From contig JAFFJZ010000003.1 in assembly GCA_018340375.1 (NCBI GenBank), forward strand, positions 8,804,001 to 8,868,000: DNA of 64,000 nt, read 5' to 3'. Shown in pieces: positions 26,100 through 38,249 of this stretch. A program made the position numbers and the translations under genes. The notes beneath the pieces are model-generated. The model worked only from the letters and a program-made list of their open reading frames with translations, was not told the origin of the DNA and did no database searches. This DNA is from Gonatopus flavifemur (taxonomy: Eukaryota; Arthropoda; Insecta; Hymenoptera; Dryinidae). Numbering within the stretch: the stretch's first letter is position 1; every line of letters starts with the position of its first letter.

Positions 26100-29000
26100 G
26101 TAGATTCGAGTTTCAGGCATGTGTTCCTTACGGTATATACAGTTGTTATTGTTTATCTCCGGAGCTGATGAGTAGAAAGATGACTCTGAAGAAGACATCG
26201 GCTGGAATATATCGGCCAAATTCTGTAATTCGTTGTAGAAAATTTCCATAAAAGATTACAGTGATTGATTTCAGCTGATGTTTGCAGATCAATTTCAATA
26301 CAGAATAACAATTCATTCGAATCTATTGGATATCTTTTCGAATCAACTTATGAAATATTTAAATCAGCGGAACGTGGTTTTGAATTCCAACGATGTCGCT
26401 GTATCACTGTCGATACAGGGAAGATTCCAAAACGTTTGTAGGTTCCTTGAGAAATGACGAGCAGTTGTGAGTAATATTTTGTTTTTCTACCGCATTTGTA
26501 GCGAACGAACTTGTTATTCGATTGCTCAGTTCATAAGATTAATATTGTCTTGCATATATTTTACCATACTCACAATGTACAAGAGCTACATGCATTTGTT
26601 AATTTCACCGATTCCCGTACTTCTCTCCCTCTCCATTTCTCTGTGAAGTGGCTTTGGTAACAGCAATGATGTACGTGCCGTTGTACGAGACATGATGTTA
26701 AAGCTGTTTCAAAAATATCGTTACTATGCATCTCGTACTATCATCTTTTCGTCTCATTTGATTCATCTATTTCAACGGCTATGAATTTTCCGCCGCAGTT
26801 TATGAGATTACAGCGGAATTCGGTTAGTCCCATTACAAGTGTTGATTAATAAATGTAGAATTCACCAAAAATTCAACACGAAATGATGAATACCTTCATC
26901 TACAAATAAAAATTTCATTCATCGCATGAGAGGTGATATTATAAATCATATCGTATGAATTTACATCATTGAATTGATCCTCATCTCTCATGTTTGTTTC
27001 AATGTATATTCCGATCCATCAAACTTGACTCAAATTCAATTAGAATTCAGATATGTCGATCAAGGCCCTAATTTTCATTCCACAATCCAAGTTTCAAGCT
27101 ACGTCAACATCAAATATTGACATCAAGCACACATCAAGGGAAAAATATTCCCATTAAAATGGAAGATAAAATTCACGAGAATGAGGATACACATACACTG
27201 ATCTCAACGATAAACTGAAAGACCGTCATTGCTGGACCGCACAAGTCTAACACCTATGATGCTCTTTGTGGTGCCAAAATTCTGTCCAAACCTCGCGAGA
27301 ACAAATCAAGAGATGGTAGAAGAAGGATGTAGGAATTGCTGGTGTTAACAGAAAAAAAAGAGAAGAACAGAAAAGTAATGGAAGTAGGAGGAAAAAAGAG
27401 AGAAAAATCAAAGTCGAAGGACCGAGAGACAAAAGCGAGGCATTCCCTCTTATGCACGAAACTTCGACACAAGGTTCGGTTATTGCGCAAAGAGAAAAAA
27501 CATTACTCGGATGCATTAGTAAAAGTCACGATCAAACGACGCGACGCATTAACCCAATGTATAGAGTGATGGAACAAATGCGCTCTTTTTAACAGGTATA
27601 TTGCTTTGTGTATCGATGTCTCTTAGAGCATTGTAGTGTTTTATTTCGCGTGTTTCGTTTATAATATCCCGAGGACAGTAATGTTTCCATCCATTACTGA
27701 ACGTGTATTTAAAAATGCGAACAGTGACAGGGTACGTTACTTGACGATCAATGATTTCAACATTTCTGAAAAGGAATTTCAGGGGAATGTTCTTGATGTA
27801 AAAAATTCTGAATCTTGACGATAAGTAATCACCGAACTGAAGGGAGTCAAAGAAATACAGATTATTTTTCCTCCCCTGAGACTTTACTCACAATATTTGG
27901 AGTTTCTTTTGACCACAGAAAAGTATTTGTACACTGATTCGTTGATAAAATTCTTAGAACGGAAGCGATACAACCACATCACTGTTATCTGTTGTAGTTA
28001 ATAGGATTACCTACTGTCATGGCAAGTACGACAATGTTTCGAAATTAAAAGAAAAGTTTTCTGTACTAATTATCCAAAAGCATGTAATCTAAAACAAAAT
28101 TCCGAAGAATTTCTTTCGAAACTTTTATGCAGAGGAGAAAGATTAAGAGAGGAGGAGTGGAAATATAAAGAGCTGAGCTGAATATTATAATAAATATAAA
28201 AACTCGAGAATTAACCTTATGAAGATTCTAAATATGTTTTGGAGAGCTTTTGGAGAGAATCCTCACCTTAGTCCATAATTTCCAATAAGCAATTCGCGTT
28301 TAAAAACAACACGACTTGTGTTATAATAATTTTTAGTACAATTCACACGCTATTACATAGAATTTCAAAATTCTCGTGAATAAAAGCTGATAAACGTTCA
28401 CACGCGATACGAAAGATCGATAGGGATCAAAACAATAATTATATATCACTTTCCCTCATTCGTCTTAATCCTACAGAAAGATCGGATCATCAAAGATCTA
28501 TTCAAAACAATGATTTACGACTAAACATAGATTAAACGATACGATATAGCTGAACGTAGAAATAATAAAGGAGAAAGTTTTTATTCTCGTGATATTTTTC
28601 TGCTTTCTTTTCGAATGACAAACAATAAATTCTGGCTAGAAGGTCAACGAACCTTCCGCAGCTCAACGATTTAGCGGATTTCTCAGAAGTGTTGTGAGTA
28701 TCTTCGCGGTCGCTTATCGAGGAAGTCGTTCTTTAGGTCTGGGTAGAAGCTTAAGGATCGATTAATTTCAACGTCGCCGTAGTCCGTGGAAAATTGTACT
28801 TGGGACGCGATGCCCGATGTAGCGTTATGAATTTGGTCGTTGGGGCGGAGCGGTGAGTAGAGAGTATAGTCGTACGGTCGACGAAAGTCTCATCTCTTGA
28901 CGTTAGGTAGATATTATTGGATCGAATGCATCACGTCAAACGATACGTGAAATAAGTTATAGGTTAGTGGCTGCATTGGCACCGCTCGTGACAGCCTATT

Positions 29001-29740
29001 CCTGGAATGCTTGGCTTTTATATAGGTAGCGAAGAATACGAACTACACTTGAACTCGATTTATACAGGCGTGTGAATCATTTTGCAGGAGCACCGATGCG
29101 TTGATCATTCATCAATCACCGTGCAACCTCACGATCATTCTTGACATTTTAATTACGTTTTGGGATTATTCTTCCCATTCATCTTAGACGCTTCTATCGG
29201 GATTGAAAGTCCAATATTAGCTTTGTGAATGGATGGTGCAATATTTCTAATTGAATTTCGGTGTGCGTATCGGTTCGATACCTGTTACGCTTGTGAGCTT
29301 GGAGAGGAATATTTCTTTGTTATAGAGGTCTGTAGTTTGTCGTTGGATTTCATGTACTTGTTCATTTTTATGTTCTTTGCTCGAGCCTAGGAGCGAGAAA
29401 CCTTCGTGGATCTTGTAAATACGGATTACAGATTGTGAATACTGAAAATTTGAATTTTTCCGATACGTTATTCAATATGTTTTTGTAGTTCGAAGTTTTA
29501 CGACTGGGGAGACGTTACTATTGATTTGCTAATAATAGGTTCCCTGGCTGACAAAGCAACCAAGTAATGGAGCCCTTTGATAATCACTCAATATACCAGC
29601 GATGCTAACAGGACTAGAAATTTATCTTATAAACCTGACTAAGTTGACCTCGATTTTATTCGGGCCTTGACAAGCTCCAAGAGAACACAAACCTCTCCAG
29701 GTAGAGTGGAGTTAAGTCCATTGTATGTAAATTCGCGTTC
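26100..29740. other. non-coding stretch
   Basis: Mostly unique AT-rich sequence, with a purine-rich part at about 27340-27450 and a CpG-richer part at about 28640-28900. A weak stem lies at 26925-26992 (GCATGAGAGGTGAT against TCATCTCTCATG). I see no gene. Confidence 0.55.
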
Positions 29741-29751
29741 AAGGCAAGCTT

Positions 29752-30048
29752 AACCCTGGTAGAAATGTTCTAGTCATTGACAAGTTCTGTAATGCTTAAC
29801 TAGCCAAAAACTAGACGCTTGCAAGTGCCTTGTAGGGTTCTGCCTCAGTAGAAATCACTCTATTTGTTCTCCAGGCCATTACTAGGCCTCGCAAGTCACT
29901 TACAAGTGCCTAGTAAGGCCTTGTAATGGCCTGAAGACTGACTAGATTGGTTTCTACTAGGGTGTTGAGGTACTTGCCAGTGTCTAGTATCTGACTGGTT
30001 GAGCGTTACAAAACTCATCAATAACTAGAGCATTTCTACTTCGGTTCA
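29752..30048. mobile_element. large fold-back element A (~300 bp)
   Basis: The element is self-complementary around 29902. Left-arm blocks GGTAGAAATGTTCTAGT, CTAGACGCTTGCAAGTGCC, CAGTAGAAA and CAGGCCATTACTAGGCC reappear in reverse complement on the right as ACTAGAGCATTTCTAC, CTTGCCAGTGTCTAG, TTTCTACTAG and GGCCTTGTAATGGCCTG. Arms of about 150 bases match at roughly three quarters of positions. There is no open frame. It is a non-autonomous fold-back or MITE-type element of unknown family. Confidence 0.85.
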
Positions 30049-30085
30049 TGTCTTCTTGGGAAGGATTGACACGTTTTCCGTTCCA

Positions 30086-30471
30086 GCACAACCACTAATC
30101 ACCGGACATTTCTCCGTGGCTTCTCCGTTCCTCCATGTTGTACACGGAAAACCCGTATGGCTCTCACATCTGAACATTTGGATACCATACCCAAATGTTA
30201 CACTCAGAAAGAAAATACTGTAGCAAACTCCGTGAGCCTTATTTCATTCGACATTCAGTTGACTCAAGCGCAGGTGGAATTCGCCGTATCCAAACCCTTA
30301 AGGACTTGAGGCAAATTTGATGTTTTCTCAGTGTAGGTTATGATAATCACACTTTTGATTACACACCAAAATGTCTGGTCGTGACAGCCATACGGGGTTT
30401 CCGTGGATCCACGTCTCCCGTATATCCACCTCACCTCCACGGAGATGTGACGTGGACATCGGTGGGTGTGC
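30086..30471. mobile_element. large fold-back element B (~385 bp)
   Basis: The ends GCACAACCAC and GGTGGGTGTGC pair. Inside, TCTCCGTGG pairs with CCACGGAGA, ACACGGAAAACCCGTATGGC with CCATACGGGGTTTCCGTG, GAACATTTGG with the ACCAAAATGTC side, and ACACTCAGAAAGAAAAT with GTTTTCTCAGTGT. The fold centre is near 30280. The inner pair, 30143-30405, begins with CACGGAAAA and ends with its complement, like the element at 38951. It lies only about 40 bases after element A, so the two may be nested or one composite. Confidence 0.8.
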
Positions 30472-33400
30472 TATCAAGGGTTGATTATCATCAGAATCTT
30501 GCCAAAAAAATCTCACCTGAATTAGATTAGGGGAGGTTTTCTGAATATTCTACAGGCACATTTCGGTGTTGTCGTCTTGACCTGGATTTGTGAGTTTTGA
30601 TTCAATATCGTTACCACTCTGACAATTTTGGGGACCCTGTTACACATTATCTATCAAATCTCATTGACGAATGGGAAAATGAACAGGTTTCAATGATGTT
30701 CACTTATAAATTTCACTATTCGCGATAGGATTGAATAGAATATTTTTACCTGGGGACGCAGTGTTGTTGTTTGATATCTGTCAGAAAAATGACACTGGTT
30801 GAACTGAAATGAACTCATTTCAACCTGTATCCATCTGGCGTTGAATGGAAATGAGATTAATGCGCACCTCCATCCCTTCAAAAATGAAAATCCTGAAGCT
30901 GAATCGGTTTATTGTTTAGTCGCGGTTTAGATCCTTGCAGATCAACCTGGGATCGATTTTCACACATGAAAATTTATTGAGAAATTTATTGCAAAGGAAA
31001 ATTATATCCTATCTATATCCGATCGAGTAACACGCAGACGCATTCATCAACTTTGCCGAAATACCTGTACGCATCCCCGTCGTACTTCATTATTTCGCTT
31101 TTGAATTCGCTATTCACTGAAATTGAAATTCTTAAATGATCCAAAACAGTTGGACAGAATTCATATTCGAAGAGAAAATGTTGGCTGTCGTTGTATCAGA
31201 TAGAGAATGTAGATTAGCGCAATCCACTTCAAATCCTTAATTAAACGATTGACAGTTCGGAGCAAGCGTCCCGGTGCGATGCGCTGTCTCTGGCATTTGC
31301 GTTCTGGTGTATGACGCGCCGCTATTTTCGACTTTTGAAATTAACGAAGAGGCCACCACTGTATTGCATTGCCATTACACTGACACAACTACATACAGAG
31401 CATGGTTTGTTTCCCTTTTCTTTTTTCCTTTCTAACTTCTCTCTTCTCTCTCCTGTCACTCTCGCGGTGGGCGTCCACTGCATTAGTGATAAATTAGATC
31501 AGATCACATACACACCTATCGTACCGTGTTCGTATCTTCCGGGTATCGTTCGCCAACTGTTGAAGCAAATCCTCTCGCCACTTTGAATTTGGGTATTTCT
31601 CGATCTAAAGATATCGTTGTCGTGCATCGAAGGAACGCCTTTGCTATCATCGGTTCTCTAATGAATTATATATTTTCCTTGACTGTCGTCGCTCGAAAGC
31701 TCTGAAATCGAGATATTTGTTTGACGTTTTCGTTTTTCACCGTCAACCAATTGATTCATTCTTTCAGAAATTCGAACATATATATCCGAAATATTTACAA
31801 AACAATGTAAAATATTTCTTGAAGAATTCGAATAATTTTTCCATATGGAATTCATTGAAAGGCGCATGTATGTTGTGCTGATTCAGTTCAGTGATCTCGA
31901 ATGAATGATGTTGCATATACATCTAATTTGTTTGAGGAGAAAAACCTCGTGAGTTGTGTATGGGATTATAATTTAATGCAAGAGAATCCGAAATATATAT
32001 ATATATATACACATGATTCTCCAAGAAAATAATTACTCACGTTGGATTTTCGAATGGGATTCTATTTTCTTTCAACGTCGTTCTTTTCGGTTCGTAACGC
32101 GCGGATACTTTTTTCTCGTCTCTTTGTTCCTTGGAAATTACTGAAAATAACATCACACGCGTCTTGTATTGGAAGCATACATTATTCGGTTCTATACGGC
32201 AGAGAGAAAGAAAGGGATTGAGACCCACGATTCAAATGACTAATTGCCATAACAACAATGGATATATTTTACAACATGCGTGGGGGTGGTCCAAACGCGG
32301 TTGAAATACATTTATTACACAGCGACCGAAACACAATCGAATCTCGTTGGACGAGAGAAGAGGACCGAAGCAGAAGACGGAGAATCGTTCTCTGCTTCGG
32401 TGTTTTTCCTTATCTCTCACCGTAAATTAATCTCTCCCACGTTTCACCCTCAACGAAACGAACTTCCCATCTCCCTCTCTGTCACTAATATTTCTAAAAC
32501 ATCTCTCGGGTTCGGGGGTTATGTATACCATTCTTTTGCTATTGATACTCTCAAGTGGCGATTCATCTTTCCTCCCATACCAGGCCGTATATTTTTCTTT
32601 TGCTTTTTCGCTCATACAATCATGTCATATTAATTATTGTGCGGAAGACGTTTCATTTATATCTACATAGATTTTTTCGTTCATCAAATGAATTCCATTC
32701 TAATGTGATTGATCGTGAATGATAACATCGGACAGTAAAGAAAATGTCATTGTGAAATTCGAATCGATAATAACTTTTCCATGATGGATACAAAAATATT
32801 AATCTCATGTTGAATATATGACATTCATTATTTCAAGATGTAGAGGGGATTCAGGGATAAATAACCCAACTGTTGTGTTGTATCGATTGTATTGTTATCT
32901 TTCTTCCTCAGTGTATACCTAATTTCAATTAGTTTGATGAATTTGCTTAGCAAATTTATGTTAGAAATGTAATTTTGGCAATCATCATTCCGAACTAATA
33001 TTGATATTATAAATCGTTATTATTCAATTTATGATTCATTCACAAGATGAATGTAGAATGAATTCTGAAAAATATTTCTCAAGAGATTAAACCAAAAACA
33101 TGAATATACTGGTCTTTATTTTGACACCTGAATGATCTTGGTTTCAATGTTTCCACGTGAGAAGGATTATGGAGTGTTTTGTAAACAGCATCATGTCCAA
33201 TTCAAATGTGGGTTGTTTGAGGAGACTGGAGATTGAATACTGCACTTTCTCCATTTAGAATTATTTGTTCATAAGCTGAGTGACAATTTTCTGTTGATGA
33301 GACAAAACAAGTTGATGAGAATCCTCAATCGGCAGTTCAATGAGCTACAATGCTCCTGTAGTTTTGTTCAGCCTTTATCACATTGATCTACCAAATTTTT

Positions 33401-33560
33401 GTACGACATTACTGATTGCAAAGTCTGATAGCTTAAACTTTGCAATAATCGAAATCCAAATTGGTTTCATTCCTAAGGAGACTAGGGCAAGATGTACACA
33501 ATGTGTTGAGAGGTAAATTCCAAGAGGAAATTTTGATATTTTCTAAATATGTGAATATCC
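30472..33560. other. non-coding stretch with two CpG-richer patches
   Basis: CpG-richer patches at about 31250-31600 and 32040-32620 carry overlapping frames on both strands without domain features. A TA run lies at 31992-32009. A short frame at 33150-33236 (starting MFPREKDYG) has a protein-like look but only 29 codons and no context. Confidence 0.5.
31992..32009. repeat. (AT)n microsatellite
   Basis: Uninterrupted AT dinucleotides in AT-rich unique sequence. Confidence 0.9.
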
Positions 33561-33710
33561 ATTCATAGCAGGGCTTACATGAGTGACTTCGGAAGTATCA
33601 ATGGCAGTGCTCCTGCCTAGGCAGAAATGAAAATCGGTTCGCTTTGGGGTTTAAGGGGATACTAGCGCCGGGACTTTAGCCAAATCTTTCGTGTAAGATT
33701 TCTCCACAAT

Positions 33711-33800
33711 ACTTGAATATTTTCAAAATATCGCTCTGTACAGCATTTCTTGGATGTCTATAGAGATGCTGTATAGAGCGATATTCTGAAATTTTCAAGT
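33711..33800. repeat. 90-bp near-perfect hairpin (pre-miRNA-sized)
   Basis: The left arm ACTTGAATATTTTCAAAATA then TCGCTCTGTACAGCAT pairs with ATGCTGTATAGAGCGATATT then CTGAAATTTTCAAGT. Over about 36 positions there are three mismatches (one able to wobble-pair) and one bulge. The stem continues seven more pairs (CATTTCT with AGAGATG) to a loop of about 11 bases. Size and shape suit a microRNA precursor or a small fold-back MITE. I recognise no known insect microRNA in either arm. Confidence 0.85.
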
Positions 33801-33925
33801 GGATTAGTCTGAACCCAGACACGGCCTTGGATGGTACAATTTTCACGGAAGTTTCTATTCAGATAGCGATGCTACTCGGTGATGTTTTTGCACTATTCTA
33901 GGACACACAACGGTCACACAATTTG

Positions 33926-34298
33926 GACGGTTTTTGATTTTTAGACCTATTTTGTTTATTAATCCGGAAAAAACAGGACTTGTTCAAGATTTTAGTCTGA
34001 ATTTCTTCCCAATCACTTTCATTTGCTGGAGGAGAAATTCAGACTAAAATCTCGAACAAGTTCTATCTTCCCCACATTATTGAACAATCAGGACAAAATC
34101 AGTCGAAAAATTGAATATGAGGACAGGAACTTTTCAAATTTTTCGACACATGTTCAGAGTTCCACGTCCAACAAAATGCTATTCAATTCGCTTCCACTTG
34201 TTACTTGATGATGTTGGTGGCAGATCTTGCGCAGAATGGCTGGGATGATACCACAGTACTGAATCTATAGTGAAATCTGAGGATTTCGACGGTTTTTG
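33926..34298. repeat. direct repeat flanking the second hairpin
   Basis: ATTTGGACGGTTTTTG (ending 33936) and ATTTCGACGGTTTTTG (ending 34298) are direct copies about 360 bases apart. Each is followed shortly by a TTAGACC or TTTCAGACC block. They bracket the hairpin at 33976-34063 and may mark a larger element. Confidence 0.4.
33976..34063. repeat. 88-bp hairpin
   Basis: GACTTGTTCAAGATTTTAGT then CTGAATTTCTT pairs with GAGAAATTCAG then ACTAAAATCTCGAACAAGTT, over about 32 positions with one or two mismatches. The loop is about 22 bases (AATCACTTTCATTTGCTG). A 61-codon frame (34023-34208) crosses the right arm and is not a gene. Confidence 0.85.
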
Positions 34299-34765
34299 TC
34301 TTCCTATTTGAGTTTCAGACCAATTTGAGGCTTAAAAGAGATTACTCCTAAATTTCTCCTCCAAGAAATATCTCATTCAAGTTTGATTTCGTCCGCAATA
34401 TCCATGAATCAGTCTAAAACTCTATTAGGAGGGCAAATTCCGTCCAAGTTTTTCAACCCGGGAACACCTGAAGATCAGCTACGTACATTTTCATTACACA
34501 GATAATAATGCGAGAAGAAGGAATATATGTAGGAACATAAATGTCTCAGTTCTTGTTTACTCGTTACAGAACTTGCCGTTTTCAAGTATAGTCATGCTAG
34601 ACATCATAAAACAATCTTAAAAGGGATTCGAAAGACTTGTTATGCCACAAAATCAAGAATACCAGCATATTTTCTCTGGAAGTCCCCATTTCTTTTCACT
34701 TGGTTTCTTTTTATAACCGATTTCAGTTTGAAACGATTAATTGCATCACGCACAGATTAAATTAA
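34070..34765. other. non-coding stretch
   Basis: It contains scattered TTTCTCCTCC-like blocks (for example near 34358) that echo the arm of the 33976 hairpin, suggesting further degenerate element sequence. No gene. Confidence 0.45.
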
Positions 34766-35950
34766 ATCATTTTTCTTCCGTTTGATTCCCCTTATACAAG
34801 TATAGCCGTACACACAATTCACCTCGACGGTAGCAGCAACCGGGTAGCGTATCGAAATGTATAGCGTCGCGGCAAGATTTGAGCTCAGTAGAGCAATGCA
34901 TGCGTGCATGTATTCGGAGAATACGCGTGCGTGAACAAATGCAGCGTGTTAGCATAAATCTCGAAATCCATTTGGAGGTGCGAGCCTATTACCGTTCTTC
35001 CCGAACGGACGCCCTGGTTGGACGAACGAGGAGCACGAATGAACGAACAAACGTCGTGCTCAATCCTCTTTTCCGTTCTCTCTTTGAGACAGACGTTGAG
35101 CATATCGTTGTCGTCGTTGTCGTCTTCTTGGTCTTGGGCGTCTTGGTCTTCTTCTTCTTCATGGACTAATTAAACGAATATCTCAGTTGTAGATCGACCA
35201 ACGAATCACCAGCGAATTTCCCTTTTGAGCTTGGCTCGACGAGACTCATCTATTTGGGTTTAAGGTCCTTTCAACTGAAGGTGAGATCAAAAAACTGTAC
35301 ACTTTTATCAATGGAATTCATCTTAACGTGTAATTTTAATTACACATACTTTATCTTGAAATTATATTCATTATTATATTTCGATCGGATGGAACTTGAA
35401 AGATGATATTTCATTTTGAAAAATGATAATCGATAGATCATATCCGACACGGTCGTCGATCTATAAACGCCTGAATGTAATTCAAACATTAGAATGCGTG
35501 AGAGAGCAAGACACGCTATTAGCGTGCGAAAGCGGGGAGAGACGACGACGCCACCCAATGCAATTATATTTTGTACCTCCCGCTACGTTTGTCTATCTTT
35601 ATCTACCTCATTTGTACATCTCGTTTCCTCTCGTTCTTGTTTTAACTTCGACGTAGCTCTCTTTCGCTTCAACTCAGCTCCGTCGATTTCATTTTCTCTC
35701 CATCTTTTTCTTTTTCTGTCGGTGGTATAGATTTATAACTACTTAAAGTTTTGCGATTTATTTCCCGCTTATCGCCCGTCCGGATATGTCTACGGGGGCT
35801 TACTTATCACTTAGCAGATGCAAATTCGAGAGCACGAGAGAGTAGCAAGGGAGAGAAAGTGGGCAAAAGCATGAACGAGAAAGACGAGAGAGAGAGAGAG
35901 AGAGAGGGCATCTTAGTGTTCCCGACTTTAAATTAATCCGTCGTTGATTC
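34766..35950. other. CpG-rich, simple-repeat-rich segment
   Basis: High ACG/CGT content, a GTC/TTC run at about 35103-35160 and a (GA)n tract at 35886-35907. Frames of 60-96 codons occur on both strands over the same bases, and several are simple-repeat translations. It could be an untranslated or regulatory region of an unseen gene. Confidence 0.35.
35886..35907. repeat. (GA)11 microsatellite
   Basis: Uninterrupted GA dinucleotides. In insects such tracts can bind GAGA-type factors; whether this one does is unknown. Confidence 0.9.
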
Positions 35951-38050
35951 GACCATCATACCGACCAAATTTAATCGACTATAATTACGATGAAAAACAT
36001 TCTATATTTGATTAAAATATAATAAAAGGATTCCATTCCAATTCCATGATCTCGTTCGTACATGCGCGTACATAAACGAAGGCCAGACACAGTTAGTATT
36101 TTCAAAACGTCGTTAGTAACGATAGGTACCTCAGCAAAATGTATCAAGACAATGAGAAATATCGTTGAACAAATCTTCCTGTTCCAAAATGTAACGATGA
36201 AAAATCTACCCTTCCACTTTGATTGAACGCAAATCATTTCTATCCAACAATGTATTTATAAACGCCAAGAGTGCTTTGAATTGGATTTGTTCTAAATCTT
36301 CCTATCAAATGACGTAAAGCTGTTGAGTACAGTGAACCGAGTTGGTGAATTGCTACCATGTTGCCAAAGATCACGTTTACTCCAAGGAGACGAATATATA
36401 TGTCTACAAGTTTCCTGCATGCGTTCATTAATTCAGTGTGCGAGATCTACTAATTATTTTGGCAACTAAGTAGCTATTTTGGCACTGAAGAATATTTCTT
36501 GTACTAAGTTAACTACGTGTGCAAATCGCAATTATGCGTACCGTAATGTTATTTTGGCTTATCATTCATCGATCAATTAAAACGCGAGGAAATTTTGAAG
36601 GAGAGCAGAAACGAGAAGGAGCGAGAAGACAAAACAAAATATAAGTGGAACGGTGGATGTACTATGCTGGGATTTCTATTAGAAATTCGGGACCCACCAA
36701 ATCCAATTGTACGAACAAATTCCTTATTCATCATTATATATCATTCGTTGAGCAAAATACAATTTCAAAGTTGAGTGTGCACATTCGAATGGTACACATT
36801 GTTCCAATGCAGCAGCAGTACCCATAATTTAATATAATTTATTCGACTTCCTGATTAAGGTGACTTATTGTTTTCGAGTTGGCTCGATTCGAAGCACGAA
36901 CATATCAATCCTAATCAGCCTCAATTACAAATAACATCGGAGGGAGAGTTATGTGCGGGGAAAAAAACGTATGAGGAAGAATACGATTAGTCTTTCTTTC
37001 TCTCAACCCGTCTCTTGATATCAGATATCAATGGGAGATTTGGGAATAAAAGTTTGTACACACTCAATTCAAATGAGGGAAAAAAATTCAATAAATCGAG
37101 TGGGAATACAACATCCGTGTGCGTTTTTTATTTTCAAATCTTTCCCTCACGTCATATTGAATTTCAATAATTTTATTCCTCTTGCATTCGACGAAAAGCA
37201 TTGCGATGAATGTTTTTATGAAAACTTTGAAGAACCGAAATTCAGTTTCCGTGTAGTTACAGCGGCAATGTAGATAGCCGAGCTATGGTAAACTCTCATT
37301 TCCCATCTGCTGAAATATCGTGTATTTATTTGTCTGCGAAACTCCTCTTTTTCCCACCCCAAAACCTCTCCCCTCTAACCCTTCAAGCCGCTCAAGTACG
37401 GACTACCGCGATGTACAGCACGTCATCATCTCTTTTAGGGCACCAGGAAATCCAACAGTCGTTCCTCAGCAGCTATATCTATCCATCAACCAACGCTTCT
37501 ACCGTTTTCGCGAAATTAATATATCCCTCATATATTTTGCATATTATTGCAATATTCCGTAGTTATTACTCGTCCACGCTTTTCTAACTCTCGTCTCTTA
37601 CCTCTATTCCTCTTCCGGCCTTCTGCTTATTCGTCAGGGTATATGAGACGTATATACCAAACACCAGACAAAGACCGGTGCAATTCATCTGCGATTATAT
37701 CCATTGTTTTCTTCCTAACATTGTTTTCCCGACAGTTACAAACTTTCGCTTGTTCGTTTGAAAAATTCCCATTGACTTGAGACTTGGCATGAACGTTTTC
37801 GAATTCTAAATATTTCATTCTACATAGTTTGTACTTGGCAGGGAGTGAAATATTCTTGGGGGTGTCACGGTATTTATACGCCGATCAACTTCGCTTCTAT
37901 CACTGCTTTTGGTGATTCAGAATTGGATTTAATTCAATCCACGGGACACGGTGATTTGTTATTTTGAGTTTACGTGGAATCCCTATTGATGGGACTTTGT
38001 GTGTCATTCCATTCAACAAACGTTGATCAATGCAGGTGAGTTTTTACAAA
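35951..38050. other. non-coding stretch
   Basis: AT-rich sequence with a pyrimidine-rich part near 37340-37630. A 63-codon stop-free frame without Met at about 37780-37974 (+) includes WQGVKYSWGCHGIYT and has a CAG just before GGAGTGAAA that could be an acceptor. It ends in TGA with no donor in frame and I cannot assign it. A good donor-like string (CAG|GTGAGT) at 38034 has no associated open exon. Confidence 0.45.
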
Positions 38051-38052
38051 AA

Positions 38053-38247
38053 CCCTGTTACAAAAATCCAGCTGGCATTCCAGATTCGAAATTTACCTGC
38101 GTTGCCAGCTGAGACTCCACCTGGAATTCCATGTGGGATCAGAAATTCCAACTGAAATCCCACGTTGGAGTTGAAATTCTAGCTGGGATTCCACCTGGAA
38201 ATGAGGTGGAATCCACGTCGAATCTCAGCTGGAATTTCGTGACAGGG
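38053..38247. mobile_element. fold-back (MITE-like) element, ~195 bp
   Basis: The ends CCCTGTTACAAAAATCCAGC and GCTGGAATTTCGTGACAGGG are inverted copies. The interior repeats the theme with CCAGCTGAGA facing TCTCAGCTGG, plus several CCACCTGGAA and GGAATCCA-type blocks in both orientations. The 79-codon frame at 38131-38370 runs through it and is an artefact. I see no clear target-site duplication. Confidence 0.8.
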
Positions 38248-38249
38248 AA

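Noticed and set aside
29262..29300. GGTTCGATACC resembling a tRNA T-loop.
   Set aside because: The flanking bases do not form a five-pair T-stem, and no anticodon or acceptor arm could be placed around it.
37780..37974. A 63-codon stop-free frame with a possible acceptor before GGAGTGAAA.
   Set aside because: It ends in a stop with no donor in frame, has no start codon, is overlapped by an opposite-strand frame, and matches no family.
38030..38042. A strong CAG|GTGAGT splice-donor string.
   Set aside because: No open exon ends there in any phase with a plausible upstream acceptor; such strings occur by chance in 64 kb.
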